A DNA stretch of 64,000 bases from Brevibacillus parabrevis (GCF_003710905.1 NZ_RHHV01000011.1:1-64000); one strand, 5' to 3'; counted from the stretch's first letter, positions 16,801 to 24,683 are shown. The notes: generated from the letters alone by a model not told the origin. Numbers and translations are program-made.

Positions 16801-17255
16801 AACAGCAGGGCCTCCTGCAAAGTCTCAATCGGCTCCGGCGTGCCTGGAATGACCGGGATTTGTGCTTCGATGGCAAGCTTTCTCGCTTCGACCTTGTCGC
16901 CGAATTTCTCGATCAACTCGGAAGAAGGACCGATGAAAATAATTCCTTCCTCCTGGCAGCGTTTGGCGAAATCGGCGTTTTCGGCGAGGAATCCATAGCC
17001 GGGGTGGATCGCATCGATATCGTTGCGCTTGGCGATCTCGATGATGCTGTCGATGTCCAGGTAAGCTTCGATCGGGCCTTTTCCGGCACCGACCAAATAG
17101 GACTCGTCCGCTTTGAAACGATGAATCGAGACGTTGTCTTGCTCAGAGTAAATCGCTACAGTACGGATGCCCAGCTCGGTAGCCGCACGGAAAATGCGAA
17201 TCGCAATTTCTCCGCGGTTTGCTACCAGCAGCCGATTAATCTTTCTCTTTTCCAA
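13809..17255 (-). CDS. pyc: Pyruvate carboxylase
   Basis: The 1148-residue protein has the usual domain order: biotin carboxylase (LLVANRGEIAIRIFRA, ATP-grasp GGGGRGMR, EVNPRIQVEHT), HMGL-type carboxyltransferase (DTTFRDAHQSLFATR, KDMAGLL, HTHDTSGN), PYC_OADA region, and C-terminal biotinyl domain with the biotinylated lysine in SEAMKMET. It makes oxaloacetate from pyruvate, bicarbonate and ATP. The frame is open to 17366, but TTG 17255 has GGGGGAG six nt upstream and gives the exact length of Bacillus PycA. Confidence 0.97.
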   Translation of the reverse strand: MEKRKINRLLVANRGEIAIRIFRAATELGIRTVAIYSEQDNVSIHRFKADESYLVGAGKGPIEAYLDIDSIIEIAKRNDIDAIHPGYGFLAENADFAKRCQEEGIIFIGPSSELIEKFGDKVEARKLAIEAQIPVIPGTPEPIETLQEALLFAKEYGYPIIIKGVSGGGGRGMRIVRSQDELQDSLDRARSEARSSFGNAKVYLERYLEQPKHIEVQILGDNHGNIVHLFERDCSVQRRHQKVVEVAPSLSLDDSLREEICQAALTLMKKAGYSNAGTVEFLLTPDKRFYFIEVNPRIQVEHTITELITGIDIVQSQIRVAEGHALSDPEIGIASQSQIQMSGYAIQCRVTTEDAENNFLPDAGRLSAWRSGGGFGVRLDGGNGYPGAIITPFYDSLLVKISTYGTSFDQAARKMLRTLREFRIRGVKTNLPFLENVVTHPDFLSGNYDTSFIDTKPELFVFPGRQDRGSKLLSYIGNTIVNGYPGMAKPDKKPHFDSPRIPRTPFTQPYPDGTKQILDKDGADGLVRWIQEQKQVLVTDTTFRDAHQSLFATRVRTYDLASIAEATGKLGSGLFSLEMWGGATFDTSMRFLQESPWERLQILRQRIPNVLFQMLLRGANGVGYTNYPDNVIHAFVKASAENGIDVFRIFDSLNWLPGMQTAIDAVRETGKVAEAAICYTGDILDPSKTKYTLSYYVNLAKELEKAGAHILAIKDMAGLLKPYAAYELVRALKQEIGIPIHLHTHDTSGNGAAMLLKAVEAGVDIVDACVSSMSGLTSQPSLNGLIASLAHTERETGLSLDSFNKLSDYWEDVRPYYQGFESGMKASNTEVYVHEMPGGQYTNLEQQAKAVGLEGRWDEVKHMYAVVNQMCGDIVKVTPSSKVVGDLALFMVQNNLNEENIWEKGERLDFPDSVIQFFQGYLGQPPGGFPKKLQELVLKGRDAFTARPGELLAPIDFAQVTSELAEKIGREPSELDVLSYIMYPQVYLQFDQRLKEYGDLSVLNTSTFFYGLRPGEETAITIERGKTLIIKLVAVGELHPDGRRIIYFELNGQPREIFVRDQSAKVSETIRRKADSQNSAHLGASMPGKVLKVLVAEGDKVRKGEHLLVSEAMKMETTIQAPQDGKVKAVYVKAGEAIETGDLLIEME

Positions 17256-17385
17256 ATTTCTCTCCCCCTTTGTCTCTTTGAGAGACATGAAAAAATTATA
17301 TATAGCATAAATATACAAAATTTTCGTGATACAAGACACCCTTTTTTCTTTTACAACATCAGCCAACTGACTGGAGTGAATCGTT

Positions 17386-17814
17386 TTGCCAAAGCAACTG
17401 CCTGTTTTCGTCTATGGCACATTATTGTCCGGCTTTCATAATGACAGCGGTTATATCAAACCGTTTTCGCATACCAAAACAAGGGCGACGATCAAGGGGG
17501 AAATCTATCATTTGCCAGAAGGCTACCCCGGCTTGCTCATGACAGACGCGGGAGAAGTGGCAGGCGAGATCGTCGATTTTGCCCCTGAGGTGTACGAAAA
17601 GGCGCTGGCTGGTCTCGACGAGCTGGAAACCTACTACGGCGAGGGAGACTCGCGAAACGAGTACGAGCGGATTCCCGTAACAGCCTGTGTCCGAGAGACT
17701 GGGCAAGAGGTAGAGGTGTACGTTTACCGCTATTTGGATGAAGCCTATGTGAAGCGGGTCGGGACCAGAGTGGAGCACGGAGACTGGCGCGCCTTCATGG
17801 AGCGGGCTGAATAG
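17386..17814 (+). CDS. Gamma-glutamylcyclotransferase family protein
   Basis: The 142-residue protein begins with the GGCT-fold signature VFVYGTLL, and an acidic residue that could be catalytic lies in LDELETYYG. AIG2/GGCT-like enzymes release 5-oxoproline from gamma-glutamyl amines or peptides; the substrate here cannot be told. The start is TTG 17386, with GGAGTGA 8 nt upstream. It is divergent from pyc. Confidence 0.85.
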   Translation: MPKQLPVFVYGTLLSGFHNDSGYIKPFSHTKTRATIKGEIYHLPEGYPGLLMTDAGEVAGEIVDFAPEVYEKALAGLDELETYYGEGDSRNEYERIPVTACVRETGQEVEVYVYRYLDEAYVKRVGTRVEHGDWRAFMERAE

Positions 17815-17862
17815 CAGAGGCGCGTTTTGCCAAAACTGGTAGGGAAAAGGAGGGACCCTGCC

Positions 17863-18396
17863 ATGGAATTGATGAACGCGAAACCTGCGCAAATCTGGCG
17901 CTTGCTTATTCCGCAAAGCTTTTGGATGTTCACGGAGGAAGTTCCCGAGGATGAGCTGATCTTTCACTATCGCGACCATATTTACTTCGTGAATCAGGAT
18001 GGCTCGGTATTGGCGCTGCCCAAGCCGGCCTGCTTTGACATGCTGGATATGGGCACGCTGCTGGAATGTCTGGCGACGTCCGACGATACGATTGACTTTG
18101 ACGACGAGGGCGAGTTTGACTACGGATTTGTCCTGAAGCAGATGGGCTACATCGTCCCGGTCAGGGAGAAGCGGGAAAAGGCTACGTATCAGATCGAGAT
18201 TTTCAATACGGCACTGCCAAAGGCACACGCTACGCGCTACGAGATGAAGCATGTCGATTTTGGCTTCGCGCTTTACCATGCGCTGATGCGTTGCCACGAG
18301 CTGAACACGAAAACAGACTGGGAGTATGAGCACGAAGTGAAGCGCATCGTCAAGGTGGATGCCAAAGCTTCCGGGAAAGTGCAAGTGAATCTGTAA
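17863..18396 (+). CDS. Hypothetical protein
   Basis: The 177-residue protein is unrecognised. It is acidic in its first half (IDFDDEGEFDYGF) and more basic at the end, with no signal peptide or membrane segment. ATG 17863 follows AAAAGGAGGGA and is preferred to an ATG-free extension upstream. It lies 48 nt after the gamma-glutamylcyclotransferase gene and may be cotranscribed with it. Confidence 0.8.
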   Translation: MELMNAKPAQIWRLLIPQSFWMFTEEVPEDELIFHYRDHIYFVNQDGSVLALPKPACFDMLDMGTLLECLATSDDTIDFDDEGEFDYGFVLKQMGYIVPVREKREKATYQIEIFNTALPKAHATRYEMKHVDFGFALYHALMRCHELNTKTDWEYEHEVKRIVKVDAKASGKVQVNL

Positions 18397-18484
18397 TTTC
18401 TACTATTGGCATAGTGAAAAAAAGTGAATGATAGGGTATGATAAATGAGGTACATATGAAAGTATTGGTGAGGAGGAAGAAATC

Positions 18485-19006
18485 ATGACAACTGCTGTTG
18501 AGCGTCAAGGCGCATTTGTTTTCAAAGGGGGTCCTGTTACCCTGCTCGGTCCGGAAATCAAAGTGGGAGATACTGCTCCTAACTTCACCGTAGTAGGCGG
18601 CGACCTGTCCCCTGTAACTCTGGACGATTCCAAAGGAACCGTTCGCATCATCTCCGTAATCCCATCCATCGACACAGGTGTTTGCGACGCGCAAACTCGT
18701 CGTTTCAACGAAGAGGCTGCCGGTCTGGAAGGCGTAACAGTTCTGACTGTTTCCGTTGACCTGCCATTCGCGCAAAACCGCTGGTGCGGTGCTGCTGGCA
18801 TCGACAAAGTGAAAACTGTATCCGACCACAAAGACCTGTCCTTCGGTACAGCTTACGGCGTAGCGATCAAGGAATTTCGTCTGCTGTCCCGCGCTGTATT
18901 CGTAATCGATGCAAATGACAAAGTAGTTCATGCGGAGTATGTGGCTGCTGCTGGTGAGCATCCAAACTACGAAGCGGCAATCGCTGCTGCAAAAGCTGCG
19001 AAGTAA
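18485..19006 (+). CDS. tpx: Thiol peroxidase
   Basis: The 173-residue peroxiredoxin of the Tpx type has the peroxidatic Cys in PSIDTGVCDAQTRRF and the resolving Cys in NRWCGAAG. Tpx reduces alkyl and hydrogen peroxides with thioredoxin in the cytosol. AGGAGGAAG precedes ATG 18485. Codon choice is strikingly uniform (for example repeated GTA, GCT, AAA), as expected of a highly expressed gene. A terminator follows. Confidence 0.96.
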   Translation: MTTAVERQGAFVFKGGPVTLLGPEIKVGDTAPNFTVVGGDLSPVTLDDSKGTVRIISVIPSIDTGVCDAQTRRFNEEAAGLEGVTVLTVSVDLPFAQNRWCGAAGIDKVKTVSDHKDLSFGTAYGVAIKEFRLLSRAVFVIDANDKVVHAEYVAAAGEHPNYEAAIAAAKAAK

Positions 19007-19037
19007 GCTTTTTCGCAAGCAATCTGCTGAGAGTCAG

Positions 19038-19075
19038 ACCCCCTTTTCGTCTATGGAGACGAGGGGGGGTTTTTT
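19038..19075 (+). terminator. Terminator after tpx
   Basis: ACCCCC...CGTCT-ATGG-AGACG..GGGGGT followed by a T run. Confidence 0.85.
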
Positions 19076-19127
19076 GTATTGTTTTTGTCCAGGCGGCGCC
19101 TGTTTTTTGGGGAGCTGCAAAAATGTG

Positions 19128-19185
19128 TTGACGATTTTAGTAACCAGTGGTTATATTATTACCAACGGTTACTAACCACTGGTTA
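19128..19185 (+). promoter_or_regulatory. Promoter overlapped by a TetR-type operator array
   Basis: TTGACG (19128-19133) and TTATAT (19151-19156) are 17 nt apart. Two near-identical 13-bp palindromes, TAACCAGTGGTTA (19141-19153) and TAACCACTGGTTA (19173-19185), lie over and just after the -10, and a degenerate third copy, TTACCAACGGTTA, lies between them (19159-19171). This arrangement in front of a tetR gene indicates autorepression. Confidence 0.8.
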
Positions 19186-19219
19186 TTTTGTTTGGTGGAA
19201 GTCAGGAGTGGAGTCTTGC

Positions 19220-19858
19220 ATGGCAAGCAGACAGGAAGTGCGATCAGAGGAAACGAAGCGGGCGATTCTCGCGGCCGCGACACAACTTTTCGCGGAGCGG
19301 GGCTTCGAGGCCGTCTCGATTCGGGAAATCGCCAAGGCGGCAGGCTGTTCACATACGACGCTCTACATTTATTTCAAAGACAAGGAAGCGCTTCTGCATC
19401 AGCTTTCCAAAGGGCCGCTGCAAACGTTGGCACAGGCAATGGAAGCTGCGCTTGCGGATGAAAAGCGGTCATCCGAGGAAAAACTGCGTGAAATCAGTCA
19501 CCAGTTCATCCGCTTTTGCCTGGGGAATCGCAACATGTACACGCTGTTTTTCATGATCAAAGCATCGCGCATAGACGAAGAAGAGCCGGAACAAGAGCTT
19601 CAGGCGCTGCGCACGCACTTGTTCGGGCTGTTGAGAAAAGCCGTGTTGCTCTGCTTGCCGCCTGAGGTCGGGGAAGAGGAAGCTTTGGCGTATGCACGGA
19701 TTTATTTTTATACGTTGCACGGCATCGTCGGGACGTATACCCATTCGGAGGAATCGCTGGAAGAGTTGCTAGGCAGATTGGCGCCGACGTTCGATCTGGC
19801 TGTGGACGTCATCCTCGCGGGCAGCAAACAAACGATGACAAGGAGTGGTGAAAAATGA
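19220..19858 (+). CDS. TetR/AcrR family transcriptional regulator
   Basis: The 212-residue protein has an N-terminal TetR helix-turn-helix (AAATQLFAERGFEAVSIREIAKAAGCSHTTLYIYFKDKEAL within residues 17-60) and a C-terminal ligand domain with a WHG-like pattern. ATG 19220 is preferred; the upstream in-frame extension would pass through the operator array. The stop overlaps the start of the metallo-beta-lactamase gene, so the pair is one operon and probably autoregulated. Confidence 0.92.
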   Translation: MASRQEVRSEETKRAILAAATQLFAERGFEAVSIREIAKAAGCSHTTLYIYFKDKEALLHQLSKGPLQTLAQAMEAALADEKRSSEEKLREISHQFIRFCLGNRNMYTLFFMIKASRIDEEEPEQELQALRTHLFGLLRKAVLLCLPPEVGEEEALAYARIYFYTLHGIVGTYTHSEESLEELLGRLAPTFDLAVDVILAGSKQTMTRSGEK

Positions 19859-20553
19859 AGATCGAGCAAATCTCCAAGCACATCTGGTGCATCCGCAGCT
19901 GGATGCTGATTCCGGTTCGTGTCTGGGCGGTGGTAGAAGAGGACGGCGTGACGCTGGTTGATGCGGGGATGCCGTTCATGGCAAAAGGCATTGCGGCGTT
20001 TCTGCAAAAACAGGGAGCAGGGCCATTGAAGCAAATTTTGTTGACGCACGGCCATTCCGATCACGTAGGAGCCGTCAAGCGGCTGGTGGAAACGATGCCC
20101 GTTCCGGTGTATGCCCATCGGATCGAGATTCCGTACATGGAAGGCAGAGAGCTGTATCCGCGCCGCAAAAAGCTGGAAAAGAACGTTCAGCCGGGCCTGG
20201 CGAAGCCGCTCGCGGAAACAGAGGACGGAGGACTGGCTGCGATCGCTGGACTCAAGCCGTACCTCACGCCAGGGCATTCGCCTGGTCACGTCGTCTACTA
20301 CCACGAGCAAGATCGCGTCCTGCTGGCAGGTGATCTGTTTACCTCCAAGCGGGGAAAACTGCACCGCCCGATGCCGATGTTCACGGCCGACATGACAGAA
20401 GCGGTGAAAAGCAGCCGAATCGTGCTAGAGTTGAACCCGCTTCGGCTGGAAGTATGTCACGGCCAGGCGGTACACAATCCCGCCGAGCAGCTCGATGCGT
20501 ACCTGGCGGAAATGTCCCGTGCCTTTTCCATCCCGACGAGTGTGTGGCAGTAG
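19855..20553 (+). CDS. MBL-fold metallohydrolase
   Basis: The 232-residue protein has metal-binding motifs THGHSDHVG (about residues 64-72), PGHSPGH (about 140) and GDLFT, with a distal His in EVCHGQAVH. The fold covers lactonases, glyoxalases II and others, and the substrate is not evident. Its ATG overlaps the stop of tetR (ATGA), so it is the likely target of that repressor. Confidence 0.88.
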   Translation: MKIEQISKHIWCIRSWMLIPVRVWAVVEEDGVTLVDAGMPFMAKGIAAFLQKQGAGPLKQILLTHGHSDHVGAVKRLVETMPVPVYAHRIEIPYMEGRELYPRRKKLEKNVQPGLAKPLAETEDGGLAAIAGLKPYLTPGHSPGHVVYYHEQDRVLLAGDLFTSKRGKLHRPMPMFTADMTEAVKSSRIVLELNPLRLEVCHGQAVHNPAEQLDAYLAEMSRAFSIPTSVWQ

Positions 20554-20659
20554 GAAGCCGGGCTTTATGAGGGCGTCAGCTGTTTGCTCATCAAGACGCT
20601 GCGATAGTTGGTTTCCTTCCACTGTACGTGTTCGATAAAGCGATAGCACAAATTGCCAG

Positions 20660-20686
20660 GAGCGGTTGAAACGAACCGCTCTTTTT
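20660..20686 (+). terminator. Hairpin terminator
   Basis: GAGCGGTT-GAAACG-AACCGCTC followed by TTTTT. It ends the tetR-MBL unit, 27 nt before the start of the lipoprotein gene. Confidence 0.8.
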
Positions 20687-20712
20687 CGCGTCTCATACAT
20701 AGAGGTGATTGG

Positions 20713-21201
20713 ATGAAAAAGGTAGAAAAGATAGCCCCGCTGTACATGGCAGCTGTCTTGCTGCTGACAGGCTGTCAGCTTGGCATGCTCAATCAGTCGT
20801 CTTTTCAAGAGCTGGCCCAACCGCCAGCGCCTGTCATCGCGTGGAAAGGTAAAACAGCCGTGACGGTTCCGACCTCATACTGCTGGAACTACGAAAACGA
20901 GGGTGTCTGCATGGACATGGCCGCTCCGCCGGAAGTGATTGGGGAACAAAAGCCCAAGCCGTTGCAAGTGAATCCCGGCGCCATGCTAACCGTTACATAT
21001 TCGCCCCCGCCCACGACGGAGTCTCTCACGGTCGCGCAATGGATCGGCTCGAAGCGGATCGAACAGCTCCTTGAAAACGGAAACCAATGGAAGGCTCCCG
21101 AGCAGCCGGGCTGGTATTTGTTTGACGTTCGCGGGCAGTGGAGCCAAGGCGATGCGGGACATGCTTTTGTGATTGAGGTCAGGGAAAATCGCCCGCTTTA
21201 A
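20713..21201 (+). CDS. Hypothetical lipoprotein
   Basis: The 162-residue protein has a lipoprotein signal (MKKVEKIAPLYMAAVLLLTG then the lipobox Cys, about residue 21). The mature part has no recognised family. AGAGGTGATTGG precedes ATG 20713. It probably resides on the outer face of the membrane. Confidence 0.82.
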   Translation: MKKVEKIAPLYMAAVLLLTGCQLGMLNQSSFQELAQPPAPVIAWKGKTAVTVPTSYCWNYENEGVCMDMAAPPEVIGEQKPKPLQVNPGAMLTVTYSPPPTTESLTVAQWIGSKRIEQLLENGNQWKAPEQPGWYLFDVRGQWSQGDAGHAFVIEVRENRPL

Positions 21202-21276
21202 CCTCGCAAAGGTTGTCTACTCACCGGGACTTTTTGCTATACTGGACAACAGGGAAAATCCCAAAGGAGAGACAAC

Positions 21277-22191
21277 ATGCAGGAAGAATTGATACGCTTT
21301 ACAGCGGATGAGATAGATGCAGGACAAACGGTGCGGGATGTGCTGCAAAAGCGTTACGGTGTGTCGCGCCGCTTGCTGATCCGGGCCAAATTCAAAGGAA
21401 CGATTACGCGCAACGGAGTCCTCGTGTTCGTGAATGAAAAGCTGCAAGCCGGAGACGAAGTGGCTGTCATGGTCGAAGAAGAAACAGAAGAGACGGTAGC
21501 TCCTGAGGAAATGCCGCTCTGCATTCGTTATGAGGACGACGATTTGCTGGTCATCGCCAAGCCGGCTGGACTGGTCGTGCACCCGACAGGCAACCATCCG
21601 TCAGGTACGCTTGCCAACGGGGTGATTGCCTATTGGAAAAAGCGGGGCGAAGCGCGGCGGTTTCGCGCAGTCAACCGCCTGGACAAAGATACGTCAGGCT
21701 TGATGATTGTCGCCAAAAACCAGTGGGCGCACGAGCAGTTCAGCCGCATGCAGCAAGAGCGGACGCTCCAGCGCTTTTATCAGGCGATTGCCGAAGGGAT
21801 CGTTGCGAACGATGCAGGCACGATTGATTCGCCAATCGGGCTTGCGGAAAATTCGTTTATCACGAGGCAAATCCGGCCAGACGGTCAATCGGCTGTTACG
21901 CATTATCGGGTACTGGCTCGCGGTGAGGGCATGACGTTGCTGGAGCTGAAGCTGGAGACAGGCCGTACGCATCAGATTCGGGTACATATGCAAAGCGTCG
22001 GTCATCCGCTTGCAGGCGACGACCTTTACCTGGGCGGACGGGAGCATATCGGAAGACAGGCGCTTCACGCGGCAAGACTGTCTTTTGTTCACCCGCGCAG
22101 CAACGAGCCTATGGAATTTGCCGAGCCATTGCCAGCGGATATGCAGCAATTGCTGCGAACGTTTTTCCCGGAACGGCCTGCGGGCAGCTAG
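21277..22191 (+). CDS. RluA family pseudouridine synthase
   Basis: The 304-residue protein has a short S4-like N-terminal region (residues about 10-75, DVLQKRYGVSRRLLIRA) and the RluA catalytic domain with the active Asp in NRLDKDTSGL (about residue 132) and RTHQIRVHMQSVGHPLAGD. Members isomerise uridine in rRNA or tRNA; Bacillus has three such paralogues and I cannot tell which this equals. The start ATG 21277 has GGAGAGACAAC upstream. Confidence 0.92.
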   Translation: MQEELIRFTADEIDAGQTVRDVLQKRYGVSRRLLIRAKFKGTITRNGVLVFVNEKLQAGDEVAVMVEEETEETVAPEEMPLCIRYEDDDLLVIAKPAGLVVHPTGNHPSGTLANGVIAYWKKRGEARRFRAVNRLDKDTSGLMIVAKNQWAHEQFSRMQQERTLQRFYQAIAEGIVANDAGTIDSPIGLAENSFITRQIRPDGQSAVTHYRVLARGEGMTLLELKLETGRTHQIRVHMQSVGHPLAGDDLYLGGREHIGRQALHAARLSFVHPRSNEPMEFAEPLPADMQQLLRTFFPERPAGS

Positions 22192-22232
22192 AAAGAAGTC
22201 GCAAAAAAATTCGGCAAATTTCTGTGGAAAGC

Positions 22233-22253
22233 AGAAAGCGTTTTCGATATGAT
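22233..22253 (+). promoter_or_regulatory. cre-like CcpA site over a promoter
   Basis: AGAAAGCGTTTTCG (22233-22246) differs from the cre consensus TGAAANCGNTNNCA only at the two outer bases. TATGAT (22248-22253) right after it is a plausible -10. A cre in this position would give carbon catabolite repression of the aromatic-degradation operon that follows. Confidence 0.55.
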
Positions 22254-22259
22254 AGAAGA

Positions 22260-22446
22260 AACAAACAAATAAGCTGTGGAAACAGCTGGTTGTCTGCGGG
22301 GAAAAATCCCGCAAGATTTTTTTCGGTAGCAGACAGACCCAGCTTGCGCCTGACGCACGTTTCGGAGCTTTTGACAAGATACAGGGACACCCCTTTCCTT
22401 TGTCATGCACCGATTTGAGCGAACGGGGGCGAGCTGGGTTTTTTTG
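22260..22446 (+). ncRNA. Structured leader with terminator ahead of the FAH/hmgA operon (candidate attenuator)
   Basis: The leader folds into a GNRA-capped hairpin AGCTGT-GGAA-ACAGCT (22272-22287), a stem TGTCTGC/GCAGACA (22291-22297 with 22329-22335), and a long terminal stem in which ACCCAGCT (22337-22344) pairs with AGCTGGGT (22432-22439), followed directly by T residues. Inside that stem, TCGG and TGACAA arms pair further. AGCTGG at 22284-22289 is also complementary to CCAGCT at 22339-22344, so the first hairpin and the terminator compete for pairing. It matches no riboswitch or T-box signature I know. Confidence 0.6.
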
Positions 22447-22472
22447 TGCAACAAAAGGAAGGAGGGAAGCGC

Positions 22473-23408
22473 ATGAAACTGGTTTCCTATCGACAAATCG
22501 ACAGGGGAGCGTGGCGCGCCGGACTGCTTGCGGAAGGCAAAATCACAGACATCGCGCAGGCGCTGCCGGGCGCACCCGATACGCTGCTGGGATTGTTGGA
22601 ACAGTGGGAGGAATGGAAAGGGCGTTTGCTGACGCTTGCGCAAAGCGCAGACGTGCAAGCAACGGGTCTGGCCACAGAGGACGTGTTCCTCGGCTCGCCA
22701 TTGCCGCGCCCGGCGAGCTTTCGCGATTTTTACGCCTTTGAAGCGCATGTGAAGACAGCCCGGGCACGGCGCGGACTGGATATGATTCCCGAGTGGTATC
22801 GGTTCCCGGTCTTTTACTTTTCCAATGCAGCAGCCTTTTTGGGGCCGGACGCGAGCATCCAGCAGCCAAAAGCGACAGAATGGCTCGACTATGAACTGGA
22901 AGTCGCGTGCGTGATTGGCAAGGCAGGGGCAGATATTCCGCCAGAGCGTGCCCACGAGCATATAGCAGGCTTTTGCATCCTCAACGATTGGAGTGCCCGC
23001 GACATTCAGCGTGAAGAGGTCAAGGTCGGGCTTGGGCCAGCAAAAGGCAAAGACTTCGCTACTTCGATGGGGCCGTGGCTCGTTACGCCGGAAGAGCTGG
23101 AGGATGTACGAGTAGCGGGAGCAAAAGGCGAGCGCTACGATCTGACGATGGTGGCGCGGGTGAACGGCGTGGAGTATTCCCGCGGCAATTTGCTCGACAT
23201 CCACTATACGTTTGCGGAAATGATCGCCAGGGCCTCGCAAGATTGCATGCTGTATCCGGGCGATGTCATCGGTTCCGGGACAGTGGGCACTGGCTGCATT
23301 CTGGAGCTGGGGCCGGAGCAATACGGATGGCTCAAGCCGGGCGACGTGGTAGAGCTTGAAGTAGAGCGCCTGGGCGTGCTCAGAAATACGATCAGCGAAT
23401 CACGATAA
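22473..23408 (+). CDS. Fumarylacetoacetate hydrolase family protein
   Basis: The 311-residue protein has the FAH fold motifs: SFRDFYAFEAH, DYELEVACVIGK with metal-binding acidic residues, FCILNDWSARDIQ and a C-terminal GDVIGSGTVGTGC. Family members hydrolyse C-C bonds of acylpyruvates; next to homogentisate dioxygenase the natural role is cleavage of fumarylacetoacetate or maleylacetoacetate at the end of tyrosine degradation. GGAAGGAGGGAAG precedes ATG 22473, and the attenuator terminator ends only 27 nt before it. Confidence 0.9.
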   Translation: MKLVSYRQIDRGAWRAGLLAEGKITDIAQALPGAPDTLLGLLEQWEEWKGRLLTLAQSADVQATGLATEDVFLGSPLPRPASFRDFYAFEAHVKTARARRGLDMIPEWYRFPVFYFSNAAAFLGPDASIQQPKATEWLDYELEVACVIGKAGADIPPERAHEHIAGFCILNDWSARDIQREEVKVGLGPAKGKDFATSMGPWLVTPEELEDVRVAGAKGERYDLTMVARVNGVEYSRGNLLDIHYTFAEMIARASQDCMLYPGDVIGSGTVGTGCILELGPEQYGWLKPGDVVELEVERLGVLRNTISESR

Positions 23409-23424
23409 TAGAGGGGGAAGCAGG

Positions 23425-24582
23425 ATGGCTTTTTATCACCGCATGGGAGAATTGCCGCAAAAACGGCACACGACTTTTTACAAACCGGACGGCCAGCTGT
23501 ACCGCGAGCAAGTAATGGGAACGAAAGGGTTCTCTGGCATCCAGTCGATTTTGTACCATCACAACCCGCCGACGCAAGTGCGCGAGACGCGCAAATATGC
23601 GGATGTGCGCTTGGAATTTGTAGAGCAGGCGGATTTGAAGCACCAGCATTTCAAAACGTTTGACCTGGCACAAGGAGGCGATCCGGTTTTTGGCCGCCGC
23701 TACTTGCTGGGGAACAGCGATGTAGTCATGGGCGTTTGTTCGCCGACAGAGCCGATGGATTACTTTTACCGCAATGCAGACGGCGACGAAGTCGTGTTTG
23801 TGCACGAGGGAGAGGGCGAGCTGCAAACGATCTTCGGCACGATTACCTACCGTCCCGGAGATTATTTGGTCATTCCGATCGGCACGACGTATCGGATCGT
23901 GCCCAGTGTGCAGAGCCGCTTTTTGGTGATTGAATCGCAAAACGAAATCGTCCCTCCGAAGCGCTATCGCAACGAGCACGGTCAATTGTTGGAACATTCC
24001 CCTTTTTGCGAACGGGACATTCGCGTACCGGAAAAGCTGGTGACACACGTAGAGAGCGGCCAGTTCGAAGTGCGCGTCAAGCGCCAATCCGTTGTCTACA
24101 GCTACTTTTTCGACTTCCATCCGTTTGACGTCGTAGGCTGGGATGGCTACTTGTATCCGTACGCGCTGAGTGTTCACGATTTTGAGCCGATTACCGGGCG
24201 CATCCATCAGCCGCCTCCGGTGCATCAGACGTTTGCCGGACAAAATTTTGTCATCTGCTCGTTCGTGCCGCGGATGTACGACTACCATCCGCAGGCGATC
24301 CCCGCTCCGTACTACCACAGTAATGTGGAGAGCGACGAGGTGTTATACTATGTGGATGGCAACTTCATGAGCCGAAAAGGCGTATACGAAGGATCGATCA
24401 CACTGCACCCGATGGGCATTCCGCACGGGCCGCACCCGGGCAAAATCGAGGCGAGCATCGGCAAAAAGGAAACGATGGAGCTGGCGGTCATGCTGGATAC
24501 GTTCCAGCCGCTTTACGTCACAAAAGAAGCGTTGGCAGTGGAGGACGAAGCGTACATGTCGAGCTGGCTGCCGTCCGAGTGA
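23425..24582 (+). CDS. hmgA: Homogentisate 1,2-dioxygenase
   Basis: The 385-residue cupin-type enzyme has the family's iron ligands and catalytic His regions: HQPPPVHQTF, YYHSNVESDEVLYY and LHPMGIPHGPHPG. It opens the aromatic ring of homogentisate to maleylacetoacetate. The length is shorter than the 430-450 residues of proteobacterial HmgA, as usual for the Bacillota form. It lies 16 nt after the FAH gene. No hpd or maleylacetoacetate isomerase gene is visible nearby. Confidence 0.87.
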   Translation: MAFYHRMGELPQKRHTTFYKPDGQLYREQVMGTKGFSGIQSILYHHNPPTQVRETRKYADVRLEFVEQADLKHQHFKTFDLAQGGDPVFGRRYLLGNSDVVMGVCSPTEPMDYFYRNADGDEVVFVHEGEGELQTIFGTITYRPGDYLVIPIGTTYRIVPSVQSRFLVIESQNEIVPPKRYRNEHGQLLEHSPFCERDIRVPEKLVTHVESGQFEVRVKRQSVVYSYFFDFHPFDVVGWDGYLYPYALSVHDFEPITGRIHQPPPVHQTFAGQNFVICSFVPRMYDYHPQAIPAPYYHSNVESDEVLYYVDGNFMSRKGVYEGSITLHPMGIPHGPHPGKIEASIGKKETMELAVMLDTFQPLYVTKEALAVEDEAYMSSWLPSE

Positions 24583-24683
24583 ACACAAAAGCGGCCGTGA
24601 GCGTTACGGTTGATCGCAAGTGGTCGCATCACTTACCATAAATAACGTCGAGACGTTTTTCGCGTAAAAAAGGCGGGATCACG

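Noticed and set aside
17256..17366. Longer N-terminus of pyruvate carboxylase
   Set aside because: The extension of 37 residues lacks a ribosome binding site, is A+T-rich and is absent from the family; TTG 17255 has an ideal site.
22260..22446. T-box riboswitch before the FAH gene
   Set aside because: The conserved T-box antiterminator sequence and a specifier loop are not present.
24643..24661. AACGTC-GA-GACGTT hairpin between hmgA and the flavin reductase gene
   Set aside because: The loop would be only two bases and the stem six, so it is unlikely to form a functional terminator.
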